9,318 bases of DNA. It comes from Atopobium sp. UBA2090. Lineage in GTDB: Bacteria; Actinomycetota; Coriobacteriia; Coriobacteriales; Atopobiaceae. Positions 1-6,782 of the stretch are shown in pieces. The stretch spans positions 34,191 through 43,508 of the forward strand of contig DCZG01000100.1 in NCBI GenBank assembly GCA_002331575.1. The letters are read 5' to 3'. The position numbers were made by a program, and so were the translations under genes. The notes under the pieces are model-generated. The model did no database searches. It saw nothing but the letters and a program-made list of their open reading frames with translations, and had not been told where the DNA came from. Numbering within the stretch: the stretch's first letter is position 1; each line of letters opens with the position of its first letter.

Positions 1-1
1 C

Positions 2-880
2 ATCCTCTCCTGCATGGCGGAGAACGACTGCTTTGACCCCGTGATCGGCGTCTCCTTCGACGGCACTGGCTACGGCGCCGACGGCACCGTGTGGGGCGGG
101 GAGTTCCTTCTCGCCGACACCAGGTCGTACCAGCGGCTGGGGCACATCGACACGTTCGTCCAGGCGGGAGGGGACCTCGCCGCCAGGGAGGGCTGGAGGG
201 TCGCCGCGGCGCTCCTTCTCGACGCGTGCGAGAGGTCCGACGAGGCGCGGGAACTCGCGCTCGCCGCACAGGTCTGCAGCGGAGCCGAGTTCGACCTGGT
301 GGCGTCGATGATTGAGCACGGCATCAACGCCGTGACGTCGAGCAGCGCGGGTCGCGTCTTCGACGCGGCGTCGGCGGCGCTCGGCCTGAGGCGTCGCTCC
401 ACCTGCGAGGGCGAGGCGGCGATGGTGCTCGAGTTCGCCGCGGAGCGCTTCGCGACCAGGGGCGAGACGCCCGTCTCTCACCTGTCGCCGCTTCGGCTCG
501 TGCCCGAAGCCGACGGTGGCTTTTCCGTTCCCGTGGCGGGCCTCGTCGCCGAGCTCGCACGAGCGCAGGCGGCGGGCGAGGACACGGATCGTCTCGCCTT
601 CGAGTTTCACAAGGTCATGGCTGGCGCGGTCGTGGACGGGTGCGTGGAGTGCCGGAAGGCGAGCGGCTGCGGGACCGTCGCGCTGAGCGGGGGAGTGCTG
701 CAGAACACGCTCTTTCTCGACCTCTGCGCGAAGGGGCTCGAGCGGGAGGGCTTCAGGGTGCTCCGGCACCGCAGGTACCCTCCCAACGATGGCGGGATCG
801 CACTCGGACAGGCGCTCTACGGAATGGCCCTCGTCGCGGGCGACACGGGCGGACAACAAATGAGCGAACGACAAGGATAG
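2..880 (+). CDS. hypF: HypF, C-terminal part (carbamoyltransferase for [NiFe]-hydrogenase maturation), partial at left edge
   Basis: HypF transfers the carbamoyl group of carbamoyl phosphate, through an adenylated intermediate, to the C-terminal cysteine of HypE, the first step in making the cyanide ligands of the [NiFe]-hydrogenase iron. The visible 292 codons correspond to the Kae1/YgjD-like C-terminal domain. Diagnostic pieces are an SCMAEN stretch at the left edge, DGTGYG followed by VWGGEFLLAD, a late LSGGVLQN loop, and the ending RRYPPNDGGIALGQA, which is typical of HypF. The frame is open to the window edge. The ATG at 14 is an internal methionine rather than the start, because the residues before it also match the family. 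The acylphosphatase, zinc-finger and YrdC-like domains expected of a roughly 750-residue HypF must lie upstream. The stop is 11 bases before hypC. Identity is firm from motifs. Confidence 0.95.
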   Translation: MLSCMAENDCFDPVIGVSFDGTGYGADGTVWGGEFLLADTRSYQRLGHIDTFVQAGGDLAAREGWRVAAALLLDACERSDEARELALAAQVCSGAEFDLVASMIEHGINAVTSSSAGRVFDAASAALGLRRRSTCEGEAAMVLEFAAERFATRGETPVSHLSPLRLVPEADGGFSVPVAGLVAELARAQAAGEDTDRLAFEFHKVMAGAVVDGCVECRKASGCGTVALSGGVLQNTLFLDLCAKGLEREGFRVLRHRRYPPNDGGIALGQALYGMALVAGDTGGQQMSERQG

Positions 881-891
881 GGGTGGGCGAT

Positions 892-1107
892 ATGTGCGTT
901 GGACTTCCGGCTCGTGTGAGGCAGGTCAAGGACGGCGTGGCGATCGTGGACGCCACGGGTGCCCGGCGCGAGGTCTCGGCCGAGCTCATCGAGGACCTGG
1001 AACCTGGCGACTACGTGATGATTCACGCGGGAGCCGCGATAGCGAGGATCACGTCGGACGACGAGACGGAAGCCGACGACCTACTCGGCGACCTTCTCGG
1101 CGACTAG
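892..1107 (+). CDS. hypC: HypC, hydrogenase maturation chaperone
   Basis: HypC is a small chaperone that binds HypD, carries the Fe(CN)2CO group and delivers it to the hydrogenase large subunit. The protein has 71 residues and starts MCVGLPARV. Cys2, exposed after removal of Met1, is the essential residue that binds HypD and iron. The body is the usual small beta-barrel fold, with EPGDYVMIHAGAAIARI matching the conserved GDYVLVHAGFAI-type segment. The start at 892 is fixed by the MC motif and by a purine-rich GGGGTGGG at 880-886, five bases upstream. In-frame codons further upstream overlap hypF and are ignored. The C-terminus is an acidic tail (residues 56-71) ending in two copies of an LLGD unit, an unusual ending discussed under findings. 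Thirty bases separate it from hypD. Confidence 0.95.
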   Translation: MCVGLPARVRQVKDGVAIVDATGARREVSAELIEDLEPGDYVMIHAGAAIARITSDDETEADDLLGDLLGD

Positions 1108-1137
1108 CCTCCATGCGAGGGGATTCGGGGCAGTGCG

Positions 1138-2187
1138 ATGAACGATAGCGTGAAGAGGGCGGCCGAGCTGGTGCGCTCCTACGACGGCAGACAGCTGCGC
1201 GTCATGGAGGTGTGCGGCACGCACACGCACGAGAACTTCCGGCTGGGCATCAGGGGCATGCTTCCCGATCGGATCCGCCTCATCTCGGGTCCCGGGTGTC
1301 CGGTGTGCGTGACGCCCGTGGGCTACATCGACCAGGCGATGTTCCTCGCCCGGGAGCGCGGGTGCACGGTCTGCACCTTCGGCGACCTCATCAGGGTCCC
1401 GGGGACCGACGGCAGCCTCGCCACGGCGCGCGCCGAGGGAGCCAAGGTGCAGATGGTCTACTCGCCGATCGACGCCGAGGACTACGCGGGCACCCATCCG
1501 GACGAGCAGGTCGTCTTCCTCTCCGTCGGGTTCGAGACCACGACGCCGGCGAGCTGCATCGCCGTGAGGAAGGCGCGCGAGCGGGGCATGACGAACTTCT
1601 CGCTGCTCACCGCCAACAAGACCATGGACAACGCCTACCGGGCGCTCAAGGGCTCGGCCGACGCGTTCCTCTATCCCGGCCACGTGAGCACCATGACCGG
1701 GACCGCGATTTACCGCGAGCTCCTCGCCGAGGGGGTCTCGGGCGTCGTCGCGGGCTTCACCGCGCCGGAGCTCGTCTGCGCGCTCGCCGTGATCGTGAAG
1801 ATGAGCGAGAAGGGCGAGCCGTTCTTCGTCAACTGCTATCCGCGCGTGGTGACCGACGAGGGCAGTCCCTCGGCGAGAAGGATCGTCTCCGAGACGATGG
1901 AGCCCGCAGACTCCGAATGGCGCGGCCTCGGCGTCATCGAGGGCTCCGGCCTCAAGCTGAGAGACGAGTTCTCCGACTTCGACGCCCGCATCAAGTACGA
2001 CGTCCCCCAGATCCAGGGAAGGGCGAACCCCGGCTGTCGCTGCGGCGACGTGCTCCAGGGGAAGATCAACCCGAGCGACTGCCCGCTCTTTGGGCGCGTC
2101 TGCACTCCCGAGCATCCCGTCGGGGCCTGCATGGTCTCGAGCGAGGGCGCCTGCTCGGCATTCTTCAAGTACGACAGCTCACGATAG
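1138..2187 (+). CDS. hypD: HypD, Fe-S scaffold for Fe(CN)2CO assembly
   Basis: HypD, with HypC, forms the platform on which cyanide and CO are attached to iron for [NiFe]-hydrogenases. It is 349 residues long, close to the family norm of about 370. Conserved motifs are visible in order: MEVCGTHTH (residues 23-31, Cys26), GPGCPVC (51-57, Cys54 and Cys57), GFETTTP, YPGHVSTM, and the cysteine-rich C-terminal region with GCRCG (299-303) plus Cys315, Cys322, Cys331 and Cys339. Four of these C-terminal cysteines are expected to hold the [4Fe-4S] cluster. Cys26, Cys54 and Cys57 match the residues that bind the iron and form the redox-active disulfide in characterised HypD proteins. The start at 1138 follows GGGG at 1127-1130 with seven bases of spacing. 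No key residue is missing, so it should be functional. Confidence 0.97.
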   Translation: MNDSVKRAAELVRSYDGRQLRVMEVCGTHTHENFRLGIRGMLPDRIRLISGPGCPVCVTPVGYIDQAMFLARERGCTVCTFGDLIRVPGTDGSLATARAEGAKVQMVYSPIDAEDYAGTHPDEQVVFLSVGFETTTPASCIAVRKARERGMTNFSLLTANKTMDNAYRALKGSADAFLYPGHVSTMTGTAIYRELLAEGVSGVVAGFTAPELVCALAVIVKMSEKGEPFFVNCYPRVVTDEGSPSARRIVSETMEPADSEWRGLGVIEGSGLKLRDEFSDFDARIKYDVPQIQGRANPGCRCGDVLQGKINPSDCPLFGRVCTPEHPVGACMVSSEGACSAFFKYDSSR

Positions 2188-2191
2188 GAGG
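2186..2191 (+). promoter_or_regulatory. Shine-Dalgarno of hypE overlapping the hypD stop codon
   Basis: AGGAGG sits five bases before the hypE ATG at 2197, and its first two bases are part of the hypD TAG stop. It is the strongest ribosome-binding site in the maturation genes. Its position means that ribosomes terminating on hypD uncover or load the hypE site, so translation of the two genes is probably coupled. Confidence 0.8.
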
Positions 2192-2196
2192 ACGGC

Positions 2197-3204
2197 ATGC
2201 AGCAGGGATACGTAACGCTCGCCCACGGGGCGGGTGGCAGACAGTCGGCGCGGCTCATCCACGACGTCTTCAGGGGCTATCTCGACAACCCCCACTTCAC
2301 GGAAGATGACGCCGCGGTGATGGAGGTGCCGGCGGGCAGGATCGCCATGAGCACGGACGGGTTCATCGTGTCGCCGGCGGAGTTCCCCGGCGGCAACGTG
2401 GGCAAGCTCTCGGTCTGCGGGACGGTGAACGACCTCTCGTGCATGGGCGCACGTCCGCTGTACCTGACCTGCTCGTACGTGCTCGAGGAGGGCTTCTCGC
2501 TCGAGACGCTCGACCGCATCGTGGCGGCCATGGGGAAGACCGCGCGCGAGGTGGGCGTCGAGGTCGTCGCCGGAGACACGAAGGTCGCGGGCAAGGGCCA
2601 GGTCGACGGGTGCTTCATCACGACGGCAGGCGTCGGACGGGTGCTCGACGGCGTCGCCCCCGCGGGCGACAAGGCCGCCCCGGGTGACGCCGTCATCGTG
2701 ACCGGCGACATCGGCCGTCACGGCTGCGCCATCCTTCTCGCCAGGAACGACTTCAGAATAGCGGCCGACGTCACGAGCGACTGCGCCCCGCTCTGGGAGG
2801 GCGTCGAGCGGCTGCTCACGGCGGTGCCTGACACCCATGTGATCCGCGACGCCACGCGCGGCGGCGTGGGGACGGTGCTCTACGAGCTCTGCGACGAGAG
2901 CGGCGTGGGCATCCGCCTTGACCAGGAGGACATCCCCGTGGACGACGCGGTCGCAGGGGTCTGCGGCATGCTCGGGCTCGACCCCCTCTACCTGGCCTGC
3001 GAGGGCCGCATGGTCGTCATCGTGCCCCAGGGCGAGGAGGACGCGGCGCTCGAGGCGCTCCGGTCGAGCGAGAACACCGCCGGCGCCACTCTCATCGGCC
3101 GCGTCACGGGCACCCATCCGGGCAAGGTCGTCATCCACACGGCCATCGGCAGCGAGGCGATTCTCCCCGAGCCCACGGGAGAGCTCCTGCCGCGCATCTG
3201 CTAG
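2197..3204 (+). CDS. hypE: HypE, carbamoyl dehydratase for hydrogenase cyanide ligand synthesis
   Basis: HypE accepts a carbamoyl group from HypF on its C-terminal cysteine and dehydrates it with ATP to a thiocyanate, which then supplies CN to the HypC-HypD iron. The 335-residue protein belongs to the PurM/ThiL/SelD-like ATP-binding family. It shows HGAGG near the N-terminus (residues 10-14), STDGF, VNDLSCMGA (77-85), AGDTKV (125-130), RDATRGGVGTVLYE and GLDPLYLACEGR. It ends in PRIC, the hallmark tail carrying the carbamoylated cysteine. Length and all signature segments are normal. It lies nine bases after hypD and 23 bases before the nitrogenase-like genes, so the maturation operon appears to read straight through into them. 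Confidence 0.97.
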   Translation: MQQGYVTLAHGAGGRQSARLIHDVFRGYLDNPHFTEDDAAVMEVPAGRIAMSTDGFIVSPAEFPGGNVGKLSVCGTVNDLSCMGARPLYLTCSYVLEEGFSLETLDRIVAAMGKTAREVGVEVVAGDTKVAGKGQVDGCFITTAGVGRVLDGVAPAGDKAAPGDAVIVTGDIGRHGCAILLARNDFRIAADVTSDCAPLWEGVERLLTAVPDTHVIRDATRGGVGTVLYELCDESGVGIRLDQEDIPVDDAVAGVCGMLGLDPLYLACEGRMVVIVPQGEEDAALEALRSSENTAGATLIGRVTGTHPGKVVIHTAIGSEAILPEPTGELLPRIC

Positions 3205-3227
3205 ACGGGACGAGACGAGGGGCGAAG

Positions 3228-3998
3228 ATGTACAAGCTGGCGTTCTATGGCAAGGGCGGCATCGGCAAGTCGACGACGGTGTCCAACATCGCGGTGGCCC
3301 TCGCGCAGGCGGGCCTCACCGTGATGCAGATCGGCTGCGACCCCAAGGCGGACTCGACGATCAACCTCCTCGACGGCGCCCCCAAGGAGCCGGTGATCGA
3401 CGCGCTCCGCACCCGCGGGAGGGACGTCCCGCTCGAGGAGCTCGTGACCCCGGGCTATGCAGGTGTGCTCTGCGTGGAGGCGGGCGGTCCGAAGCCCGGG
3501 CTGGGTTGCGCCGGCCGCGGCATCATCGCGGCGCTCGAGCTGCTCGACGACAAGCACGCCTATGACGTCTACAAGCCTGATGTCGTCCTCTTTGACGTCC
3601 TCGGCGACGTGGTCTGCGGCGGCTTCTCGATGCCCATCCGGGAGGGCTACGCCGACCAGGTGTTCATCATCACCTCGGGCGAGGCCATGGCGATTCACGC
3701 GGCGATGAACATCGCCCTCGCCGTCGACACGTTCCAGGAGCGCGGCTACGCGACGCTCGGCGGCGTCATCGTGAACCGCCGGGACGTCAAGCACGAGGAC
3801 GAGAACGTCGAGAAGCTCTGCGAGGACATCCACTCCCAGGTGGTGGGCACGCTCGACCGTTCCGAGACGGTGCAGGACGCCGACGAGCTCCACAAGACGG
3901 TGCTCGAGGCCTTCCCCGAGAGCGAGGCGGCCGAGATGTACCGTCGGCTCGCCACGCAGGTGCTCGCCGTCGCGAAGGAAGCCGAGTCCCATGCGTGA
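3228..3998 (+). CDS. NifH-like nitrogenase reductase-family ATPase (uncharacterised nitrogenase-like system)
   Basis: This is an iron-protein homologue, expected to be a homodimer that couples ATP hydrolysis to single-electron transfer into the component 1 proteins encoded next. Visible motifs are the P-loop GKGGIGKST (8-16), CDPKADST (37-44), GLGCAGRG (91-98) with Cys94 and the arginine Arg97 equivalent to the ADP-ribosylated arginine of NifH, and the switch II segment DVLGDVVCGGF (123-133) with Cys130. Cys94 and Cys130 from each subunit would hold the bridging [4Fe-4S] cluster. Its 256 residues are somewhat short for NifH (about 270-295), with the shortfall at the C-terminus. The start follows GAGGGG at 3217-3222. 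Related folds include BchL, CfbC and MarH; motifs alone cannot separate these, so no gene symbol is given. Family assignment is secure and the substrate is unknown. Confidence 0.93.
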   Translation: MYKLAFYGKGGIGKSTTVSNIAVALAQAGLTVMQIGCDPKADSTINLLDGAPKEPVIDALRTRGRDVPLEELVTPGYAGVLCVEAGGPKPGLGCAGRGIIAALELLDDKHAYDVYKPDVVLFDVLGDVVCGGFSMPIREGYADQVFIITSGEAMAIHAAMNIALAVDTFQERGYATLGGVIVNRRDVKHEDENVEKLCEDIHSQVVGTLDRSETVQDADELHKTVLEAFPESEAAEMYRRLATQVLAVAKEAESHA

Positions 3999-5385
3999 GC
4001 TTCTCCACGACCGCCGCGAGCCCGTCGACCTCGCGGAGCGGCACATCGGCGACGTCGAGGGCACGAGCCTCTTCAAGGCGGGCATCGAGTACACCCCGCC
4101 CGCGCGCGGCACCTGGACCATCGCCCATACGCCGATGCTCGTCCCCGGCGCTCACGAGGTCTACGTGTGCCCGGGCAACTGCCTGCGCGGCGTGGTCCTC
4201 TCGGCTGCGGAGGGGGGCTTCTCGAATCGCTTCTCGACCGTCGAGGTGCATGAGGAGAACCTCTACGACAGCTCGATGGAGGACCTCCTCGTCGAGGGCG
4301 TCACCGACTGCCTCTCCCGCCTGGACACGAGGCCGAGCTGCGTGTTCGTGACCTCGTCGTGCATCCACGAGCTCATGGCGCTCGACTTCGGGCACCTCAT
4401 GGACGAGCTCCGCCGGCGCTTCCCCGACATCGACTTCGTTGAGTCGTTCATGAACTGCACGATGCGCAAGTCAAAGATCGGCTACGAGGACGTCCAGTGG
4501 CGGCAGAACTACGCGGCGCTCCGGAAGGTCCCCAAGGACCCACGCTCCGTCAACACCATCGGGAGCTACTTCGCGCTCGACCCCGGCTCCGAGGTGGCGT
4601 CGATGCTCGCCTCGGGCGGCTACCGCCTGCGCGACCTCTGCCGCGTGCGCAGCTATGACGAGTACCAGGCCATGGCGACGAGCTGGCTCAACCTCTACCA
4701 CTGGCCCGTCGCCGCCGAGGCCGCCCGCGACCTGCGGGATCGGCTCGGTCAGGAGTCGCTCTACCTTCCCTACAGCTGGGACGCGGCGGAGATTCGCTCT
4801 TCGCTCGCGGCCCTCGCCGAGACCTGCGAGCTCGCCCTGCCCGACCTCGACGACCTCGAGCGAAAGGCCGACGAGGCCCTCTCCCGGGCGCGCGACGAGC
4901 TCGGCTCCGCGGAGCTGCGCGTCGACGCCGCCTCGACGCCTCGTCCGTTCGGGCTCGCTCGCCTGCTCCTGGAGCACGGCTTCGAGGTCACCGAGGTCTA
5001 CTCGGACGCCGTCATGGCCGGTGATGAGCAGGCGTTCTCCTGGGTGCGCGGGCACCGGCCCGACCTGCTCGTGAGCGCGATGGTCGACTTCAGACTGCGC
5101 CTGCGCGACCGCGACGCCGAGGAGCGAGCCCGCGCGCGGGGCGAGAAGTTCATCGCCGTCGGGCAGAAGGCCGCCTACTTCACGGGCACGGACCACTTCG
5201 TCAACATGATCGCCAACGACGGGCTTCTCGGCTTCTCGGGCATCTCGAGGCTCGCCGACCTTCTCGTCGACGCATCCCGCACCGAGAGGGACGCCCGCAC
5301 CGTCATCCAGGTCAAGGCCCGCGGCATCGAGGGGTATCCGCTCCCGCTCGACGCACCGGCAGGGGAGGAGGCGAGCCGCGCATGA
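3991..5385 (+). CDS. NifD-like nitrogenase component 1 protein, uncharacterised clade
   Basis: A 464-residue component 1 (oxidoreductase/nitrogenase) protein, likely paired with the next gene product as the catalytic part of a NifHDK-like enzyme. The N-terminal third carries CPGNC (Cys60, Cys64) after a PMLVPGAH segment, then NLYDSSMEDLLVEGVTD, SSCIHE with Cys124, and MNCTMRKS. By eye, Cys64 matches NifD Cys88 and Cys124 matches NifD Cys154, but nothing clearly replaces NifD Cys62 unless Cys60 does. In the C-terminal half the NifD FeMo-cofactor ligand His442 falls on Leu413 (GLLGFSG, 411-417), and NifD Cys275 falls near His237 (NLYHWP). It is therefore not expected to bind FeMo-cofactor. The start overlaps the upstream gene by eight bases and has AAGGAA at 3975-3980. 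I recall similar proteins in anaerobic Firmicutes annotated only as nitrogenase component 1. Confidence 0.9.
   Translation: MRELLHDRREPVDLAERHIGDVEGTSLFKAGIEYTPPARGTWTIAHTPMLVPGAHEVYVCPGNCLRGVVLSAAEGGFSNRFSTVEVHEENLYDSSMEDLLVEGVTDCLSRLDTRPSCVFVTSSCIHELMALDFGHLMDELRRRFPDIDFVESFMNCTMRKSKIGYEDVQWRQNYAALRKVPKDPRSVNTIGSYFALDPGSEVASMLASGGYRLRDLCRVRSYDEYQAMATSWLNLYHWPVAAEAARDLRDRLGQESLYLPYSWDAAEIRSSLAALAETCELALPDLDDLERKADEALSRARDELGSAELRVDAASTPRPFGLARLLLEHGFEVTEVYSDAVMAGDEQAFSWVRGHRPDLLVSAMVDFRLRLRDRDAEERARARGEKFIAVGQKAAYFTGTDHFVNMIANDGLLGFSGISRLADLLVDASRTERDARTVIQVKARGIEGYPLPLDAPAGEEASRA
5362..5371 (+). promoter_or_regulatory. Strong Shine-Dalgarno of the NifK-like gene inside the NifD-like gene
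   Basis: GGGGAGGAGG lies ten bases before the ATG at 5382, within the last codons of the NifD-like gene. Together with the ATGA stop/start overlap at 5382-5385 it supports the chosen start and tight translational coupling, as expected for subunits made in equal amounts. Confidence 0.75.
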
Positions 5386-6590
5386 GGGAAGTCCGCGTGA
5401 AGACGCCCAACTACGCCTGCGACCTCTCGGGCATCTGCTCCGCCCTCTACGAGCTGGGCGGGCTCATCGTCATGCACGACGCGTCGGGGTGCAACTCGAC
5501 CTTCGCCACGCATGACGAGCCCCGCTGGTACGACGTCGACAGCATGGTCTACATCTCGGGACTCACCGAGTATGACGCCGTGCTCGGGAACGACGACGCC
5601 TACATCGACGACGTCGTGGAGATCGCGCTCGAGCGCCACCCCAGGTTCGTGGCCGTGTTCGGCTCACCGGTCGCGCTGCTCATGGGCACGGACTTCCGCG
5701 GCGTCGCGCGCATCATCGAGCGCCGCTGCGGCATCCCGACCTTCTGGTTCAGGACGAGCGGCATGGAGAGCTACGTCGTCGGGGCGAGCCAGGCCCTCGC
5801 GGGCGTCGCGAGTCGGCTCTGCCCCGACGCAACGCCCGACACCCGTCCGGCACGAGGCGACCGTCTGCGGGTGAACCTCCTCGGCGTCACCCCGCTCGAC
5901 TTCTCCGTCGCTGGCAATGCCGAGGCGCTCGTGCGCTTCTGCGACGAGAGCGGCTTCGAGGTAGTGAGCTCATGGGCGATCGGCGCTTCCCTCGACGAGC
6001 TCCTGCATGCGGGCGAGGCCGACGTCAACCTCGTGGTCTCCTCGCTGGGGCTCGCCTGCGCGGAGGCCCTCGCCGAGAAGTACGGCACGCCCCACGTCGT
6101 GGGCTGTCCGATCGGCACGTCGGCCTCGGCCGAGCTCGCGCGTCTGGTGCGGGAGACGGCCGCCGACGGCAGGACGAGGACGCTCGGAAGCGGCTCGGAC
6201 AAGCGCGGCTCGGGCAGGCTCGTCACGGTGATCGGCGAGGCCGTCTTCGCCGCGTCGCTCCGCCGGTGCCTGGCGGGTGACCTGGGGGAGGGCAACGTGC
6301 GGATAGCCTGCCCCCTCGAGGACCCCTGTGGCATGCTCGGTCCCGACGACGTCTCGCTCCAGGGCGAGGAGGACGCCGCCCGCGTGATGCGCGACTCGGA
6401 TCTCGTCATCGCCGACCCGCTCTACGAGGTGCTTCTCGATGGTGACCGTTCGGACGGCACCAGCACGACGTTCGTCCGGTTCCCGCACGAGGCCTTCTCG
6501 GGTCGCATGTTCAGAGACGAGATTCCCCGCTTCGTGGGGTGCGGTTTCGAGGAGGCGCTCCGGCGCAGCCTCGCGGGAGCCGCGCGGTAG
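5382..6590 (+). CDS. NifK-like nitrogenase component 1 protein, uncharacterised clade
   Basis: A 402-residue second component 1 protein, presumed partner of the NifD-like subunit in a heterotetramer. Its N-terminus has YACDLSGICSAL (Cys13, Cys19), which resembles the NifK segment around Cys70, then HDASGCNSTF with Cys37, matching NifK Cys95. The loop equivalent to NifK STTC (Cys153) reads GSPVALLMGTD (94-104), so a proline (Pro96) stands where the third P-cluster cysteine would be. DEPRWYD and MVYISGL follow the N-terminal cysteines. Further cysteines occur later, including CPLEDPC in the C-terminal half, but none sits in an obvious ligand context. The ATG overlaps the upstream stop (ATGA). 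No cofactor assembly genes such as nifB or nifEN follow. Substrate unknown; the operon with hyp genes suggests a link to hydrogen metabolism, by inference only. Confidence 0.88.
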   Translation: MREVRVKTPNYACDLSGICSALYELGGLIVMHDASGCNSTFATHDEPRWYDVDSMVYISGLTEYDAVLGNDDAYIDDVVEIALERHPRFVAVFGSPVALLMGTDFRGVARIIERRCGIPTFWFRTSGMESYVVGASQALAGVASRLCPDATPDTRPARGDRLRVNLLGVTPLDFSVAGNAEALVRFCDESGFEVVSSWAIGASLDELLHAGEADVNLVVSSLGLACAEALAEKYGTPHVVGCPIGTSASAELARLVRETAADGRTRTLGSGSDKRGSGRLVTVIGEAVFAASLRRCLAGDLGEGNVRIACPLEDPCGMLGPDDVSLQGEEDAARVMRDSDLVIADPLYEVLLDGDRSDGTSTTFVRFPHEAFSGRMFRDEIPRFVGCGFEEALRRSLAGAAR

Positions 6591-6611
6591 TCGCCAGCGT
6601 CCTCACGGCTC
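6577..6611 (+). terminator. Possible weak terminator at the end of the nitrogenase-like operon
   Basis: GAGCCG (6577-6582) can pair with CGGCTC (6606-6611), and a short inner stem CGCGG with CC/GCG is possible. It is followed by GCATTTTAA. The stem overlaps the stop codon, the loop is long and the T-run is only four bases, so this is a weak candidate for an intrinsic terminator. Read-through into the next gene cannot be excluded. Confidence 0.22.
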
Positions 6612-6782
6612 GCATTTTAAACAGTCGTCTTCGATACCCCGATTTCAGCCATGGTCAAGCTGAGAAGTGTGTACCATTTTCAGCAACGTGATGCGTGCCA
6701 CTGCCGTGGTGCGCAGTCGTCATGGCGATGGCGCCTGCCCTCGTGCCACAGGCCATTCGCCGAGATGGGATTGGGGACGATC
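6591..6782 (+). other. Intergenic leader with potential hairpins before the YARHG gene
   Basis: These 192 bases separate the nitrogenase-like genes from the envelope genes and are the largest gap in the window. They hold a near-perfect 10-base-pair stem (6692-6701 with 6706-6715, two wobble pairs, tetraloop TGCC). A smaller stem is formed by TTTCAGC (6643-6649) and GCTGAGA (6659-6665), and a second direct copy of TTTCAGC lies at 6678-6684. The local sequence around 6611-6650 is less GC-rich than the genes, as expected for a promoter region, but I cannot point to a convincing -35/-10 pair. An open frame from an ATG at 6651 runs through the leader into the next gene but is not believed to be translated (see rejected items). 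Confidence 0.45.
6773..6777 (+). promoter_or_regulatory. Ribosome-binding site that decides the start of the YARHG gene
   Basis: GGGGA lies five bases before the ATG at 6783. It supports starting the protein at MYCQNCG, where the zinc ribbon begins, rather than at the in-frame ATGs at 6651 or 6765, neither of which gives family-like sequence. Confidence 0.55.

Noticed and set aside
1081..2115. Long open frame of 344 codons on the - strand across hypD
   Set aside because: It lies opposite a gene with all HypD motifs, has low-complexity Arg/Asp/Ala/His-rich sequence with no recognisable domain, and is the usual product of GC-rich codon bias.
2179..4121. Open frames of over 300 codons on the - strand opposite hypE and the NifH-like gene
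   Set aside because: They mirror well-supported genes and show biased composition with no family motifs.
3228..6590. True nitrogen-fixing nifHDK operon
   Set aside because: FeMo-cofactor ligand positions and part of the P-cluster set are missing, the D- and K-like subunits are shortened (464 and 402 residues), and no nif assembly genes are present.
3228..6590. Dark-operative protochlorophyllide reductase (BchLNB) or Ni-sirohydrochlorin cyclase (CfbCD)
   Set aside because: CfbCD has a single component 1 gene, whereas two are present here. No tetrapyrrole biosynthesis genes are nearby, and the SSCIHE and GSPVALLMGTD motifs do not match what I know of BchN/BchB. Not fully excluded without a tree.
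6651..6782. N-terminal extension of the YARHG protein from the ATG at 6651
   Set aside because: The 44 extra residues look like translated non-coding sequence, no ribosome-binding site precedes 6651, and the zinc ribbon naturally begins at MYCQNCG from 6783.
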